From Branchiostoma belcheri (Eukaryota > Chordata > Leptocardii > Amphioxiformes > Branchiostomatidae), in NCBI RefSeq assembly GCF_001625305.1, contig NW_017803998.1, positions 429,063 to 493,062 of the forward strand: DNA of 64,000 bases, read 5' to 3'. Both the position numbers and the translations under genes were made by a program. The notes beneath the pieces were generated by a model. It ran no database searches. It worked only from the letters and a program-made list of their open reading frames with translations, and was not told the DNA's origin. Below are positions 62,465 to 64,000 of the stretch, piece after piece. Position 1 is the stretch's first letter, and every line of letters begins with the position of its first letter.

Positions 62465-62621
62465 GGTTCAAGGACCAAAATATACTGCACCTGTGCGAAA
62501 CCTAGATTTATACCCGAATACAGTTACTTAAGCAAGAGGTTCTGCCAAAGTGCTATACACAATGCATTATGGGTTTCATGCAGGTGCAGTATATTCTGCT
62601 GAAGTGCTGCATGGTTCAAGG
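62465..62621. mobile_element. Possible diverged relative of the 9-bp-duplication foldback family
   Basis: AATATACTGCACCTGTGCGAAACC and a later inverted form (GGTTTCATGCAGGTGCAGTATATT) match the inner ends of the 20885 element. GGTTCAAGG occurs at 62465..62473 and 62613..62621, a possible 9-bp duplication. Confidence 0.5.
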
Positions 62622-63462
62622 TCTTAGCAAGTTTAGAAAAATTGTTTTGTACAGAAAGGTATAAGATGCAATTAATGTAATACTGATCCACTCACATAGA
62701 GAATGACACAGGTACTTTTTTCAATAAGTGTAGTGGGATCTTTAATATGGCCAAGGTGTGTACATGTTGTCTGTACAACCAACCAACCAGAAACTTTGAC
62801 AGTTTACCTCATTTACCCAAAGAAACATCCTATAGACCGAGCAGTATGTTTATGATACAGTGCATGGATGTCATCTATAACAGGGTGGCCTCGGGTAGCA
62901 GGTCTAGAAGTTTCATATTGAATTTGCCATAAAATCCGCAATGAACCTGCCAAAACCATAAACTTAAAGGACTCTAAAAATAGGTGTTCTCTCGCGATCT
63001 CATTACTTTAATGCAAATATCTGCAAGTTTATTCCAATGATTTACATCTAGTACCACCACAGAACCCTAAATAGTCATTCTATTTCATTTACAGTTAAAG
63101 TTAATTTCAGCAAACTTCTTTGCAGTCTTTTCCTCAACATAAAATCATGACAAATATCTCAAGCACTAAAACTAAAGGACTATACAAATAGGTATTCTAT
63201 ATCATTACTTGAATGCAATTTCAACCAACTTGAAGTTTATTCCAATGATTTATACTTAGCACTATAGGAGATGAACTCTAAACCAAAGAGCTGTAAAACA
63301 GACCTAATAATTCATTTCTTTAAAGCTTTAAATACAAAAAAAAAGTTCGGCAAACTTCATTGCAGCATATTGCCTAACACAAAATCAGACAAAATCTCTC
63401 TGAACCAACAAACTAAACTGTAAAAATAGGTCTTTCATTTCTTTGATGCGAGTTTTCACTAA

Positions 63463-63840
63463 GGCCACACCAATTTAATTTGTTGGTTCTCGGATTTTTT
63501 TCAGAAAAAATATGAAGCGACAGGGCGAAAAAAATAAAGATAAAAATAGGTCTAGGCATCCCATTATAGGCTTACATGCTACGGAATGAGCCATGAAGTC
63601 AACACAAAAGGCTGGGTTAAAACTTAAACATTGAATTTTGGACTTTTAATCAAACCACTGCAATGATAGATGGGAAAACTGTAACAACTAGGAAGAAAAG
63701 GACTTTCCTCAACTGTTGGGGCAAAATATGAGCATTTTTCAGTTGATTCAGGACCAGAATCAATTTTTTTTTTTTGTCAAATACAGAAAAAACGAAAAGA
63801 GGCGAATACCGAGAACCAACAAATTAAATTAGGTGTGGCC
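63463..63840. mobile_element. PIF/Harbinger-like MITE, copy 6
   Basis: 378 bp, ends GGCCACACCAATTTAATTTG and AATTAGGTGTGGCC, TAA on both sides (63460..63462, 63841..63843). Confidence 0.84.
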
Positions 63841-64000
63841 TAATTGAGCTATTGCACCAGTTATACCTCTAAAATAGTGGCATATAAATGATCTTACTAG
63901 TACTAAAAGTTTAGCAGGGCTGTGTGAACTTAGAGCAGACCATTTTTTCTCATCCCATTGCATATTGGGAAATGNGCAGGGCATTATGGGCTCCCAGCAT

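Larger units (their letters stand above)
44575..64000. other. 19-kb stretch without recognisable coding exons
   Basis: AT-rich, crowded with the transposon remnants listed separately. All open frames are under about 130 codons, lack domain signals and often overlap repeats. It is either the 5' region of the MPPED transcript unit or intergenic. Confidence 0.55.

Overview
The window looks like chordate genomic DNA, most likely amphioxus (Branchiostoma). The basis is the intron-rich genes with canonical GT/AG splice sites, a single-exon leucine-rich-repeat (LRR) receptor with a Gln/Gly/Thr-rich tyrosine-containing tail of a type I associate with amphioxus LRR receptors, and a dense load of small foldback transposons. 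The species call is inference from recognition; no search was run. The sequence carries a 20-base N gap (12591..12610) and one N at 63975.

Region 1..10150 is a decaying tandem LRR-receptor cluster on the + strand. One recognisable gene (5263..7560: signal peptide, LRRNT, about 10 LRRs, LRRCT, Ser/Thr stalk, TM helix, cytoplasmic tail) is broken by several small frameshifts. Its 3' flank (7634..10150) is a near copy of the flank at 1..2657, whose own gene lies mostly to the left of the window. A third partial copy lies at about 3510..4045. Each full flank contains about four tandem ~320-bp units. A foldback element ends 41 bp before the LRR start codon.

Region 10151..15975 has no gene I can support. 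It holds CpG-rich sequence with a possible broken coiled-coil coding fragment, duplicated and foldback repeats, the assembly gap, and a 15-bp minisatellite (13245..13568) built around ACGCGT.

Region 15976..21924, - strand, is a complete 11-exon gene for the axonemal dynein assembly factor DNAAF3. All splice phases join into a 490-residue reading frame. Intron 1 has a 12/14 match to the RFX X-box, fitting a motile-cilia gene. A 40-44-bp minisatellite lies just upstream.

Region 24941..44539, - strand, is a complete 5-exon gene for a metallophosphoesterase of the MPPED1/MPPED2 (239AB) family. It encodes 309 residues with all metal-site motifs, including the GHIHE histidine that vertebrate MPPED2 lacks. 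DNAAF3 and MPPED are co-oriented with about 3 kb between them; nothing suggests a functional link.

Region 44575..64000 has no recognisable coding exon. It may be the MPPED 5' region or intergenic, with a GC-richer block at 54590..54970 as a possible promoter or 5' exon.

The most interesting non-gene signal is the transposon layer. It includes a ~247-bp foldback element with 9-bp target duplications (two close copies, one possible relative), a 71-bp hairpin that also has a 9-bp duplication, a PIF/Harbinger-like family with TAA/TTA duplications (at least seven long copies), a TTAA-flanked piggyBac-like element, a 5'-truncated LINE with its target duplication, tRNA-type SINEs, and two hammerhead-like motifs with a possible compensatory stem change. 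At window scale the 8-mer TACATGTA is far more frequent than chance.
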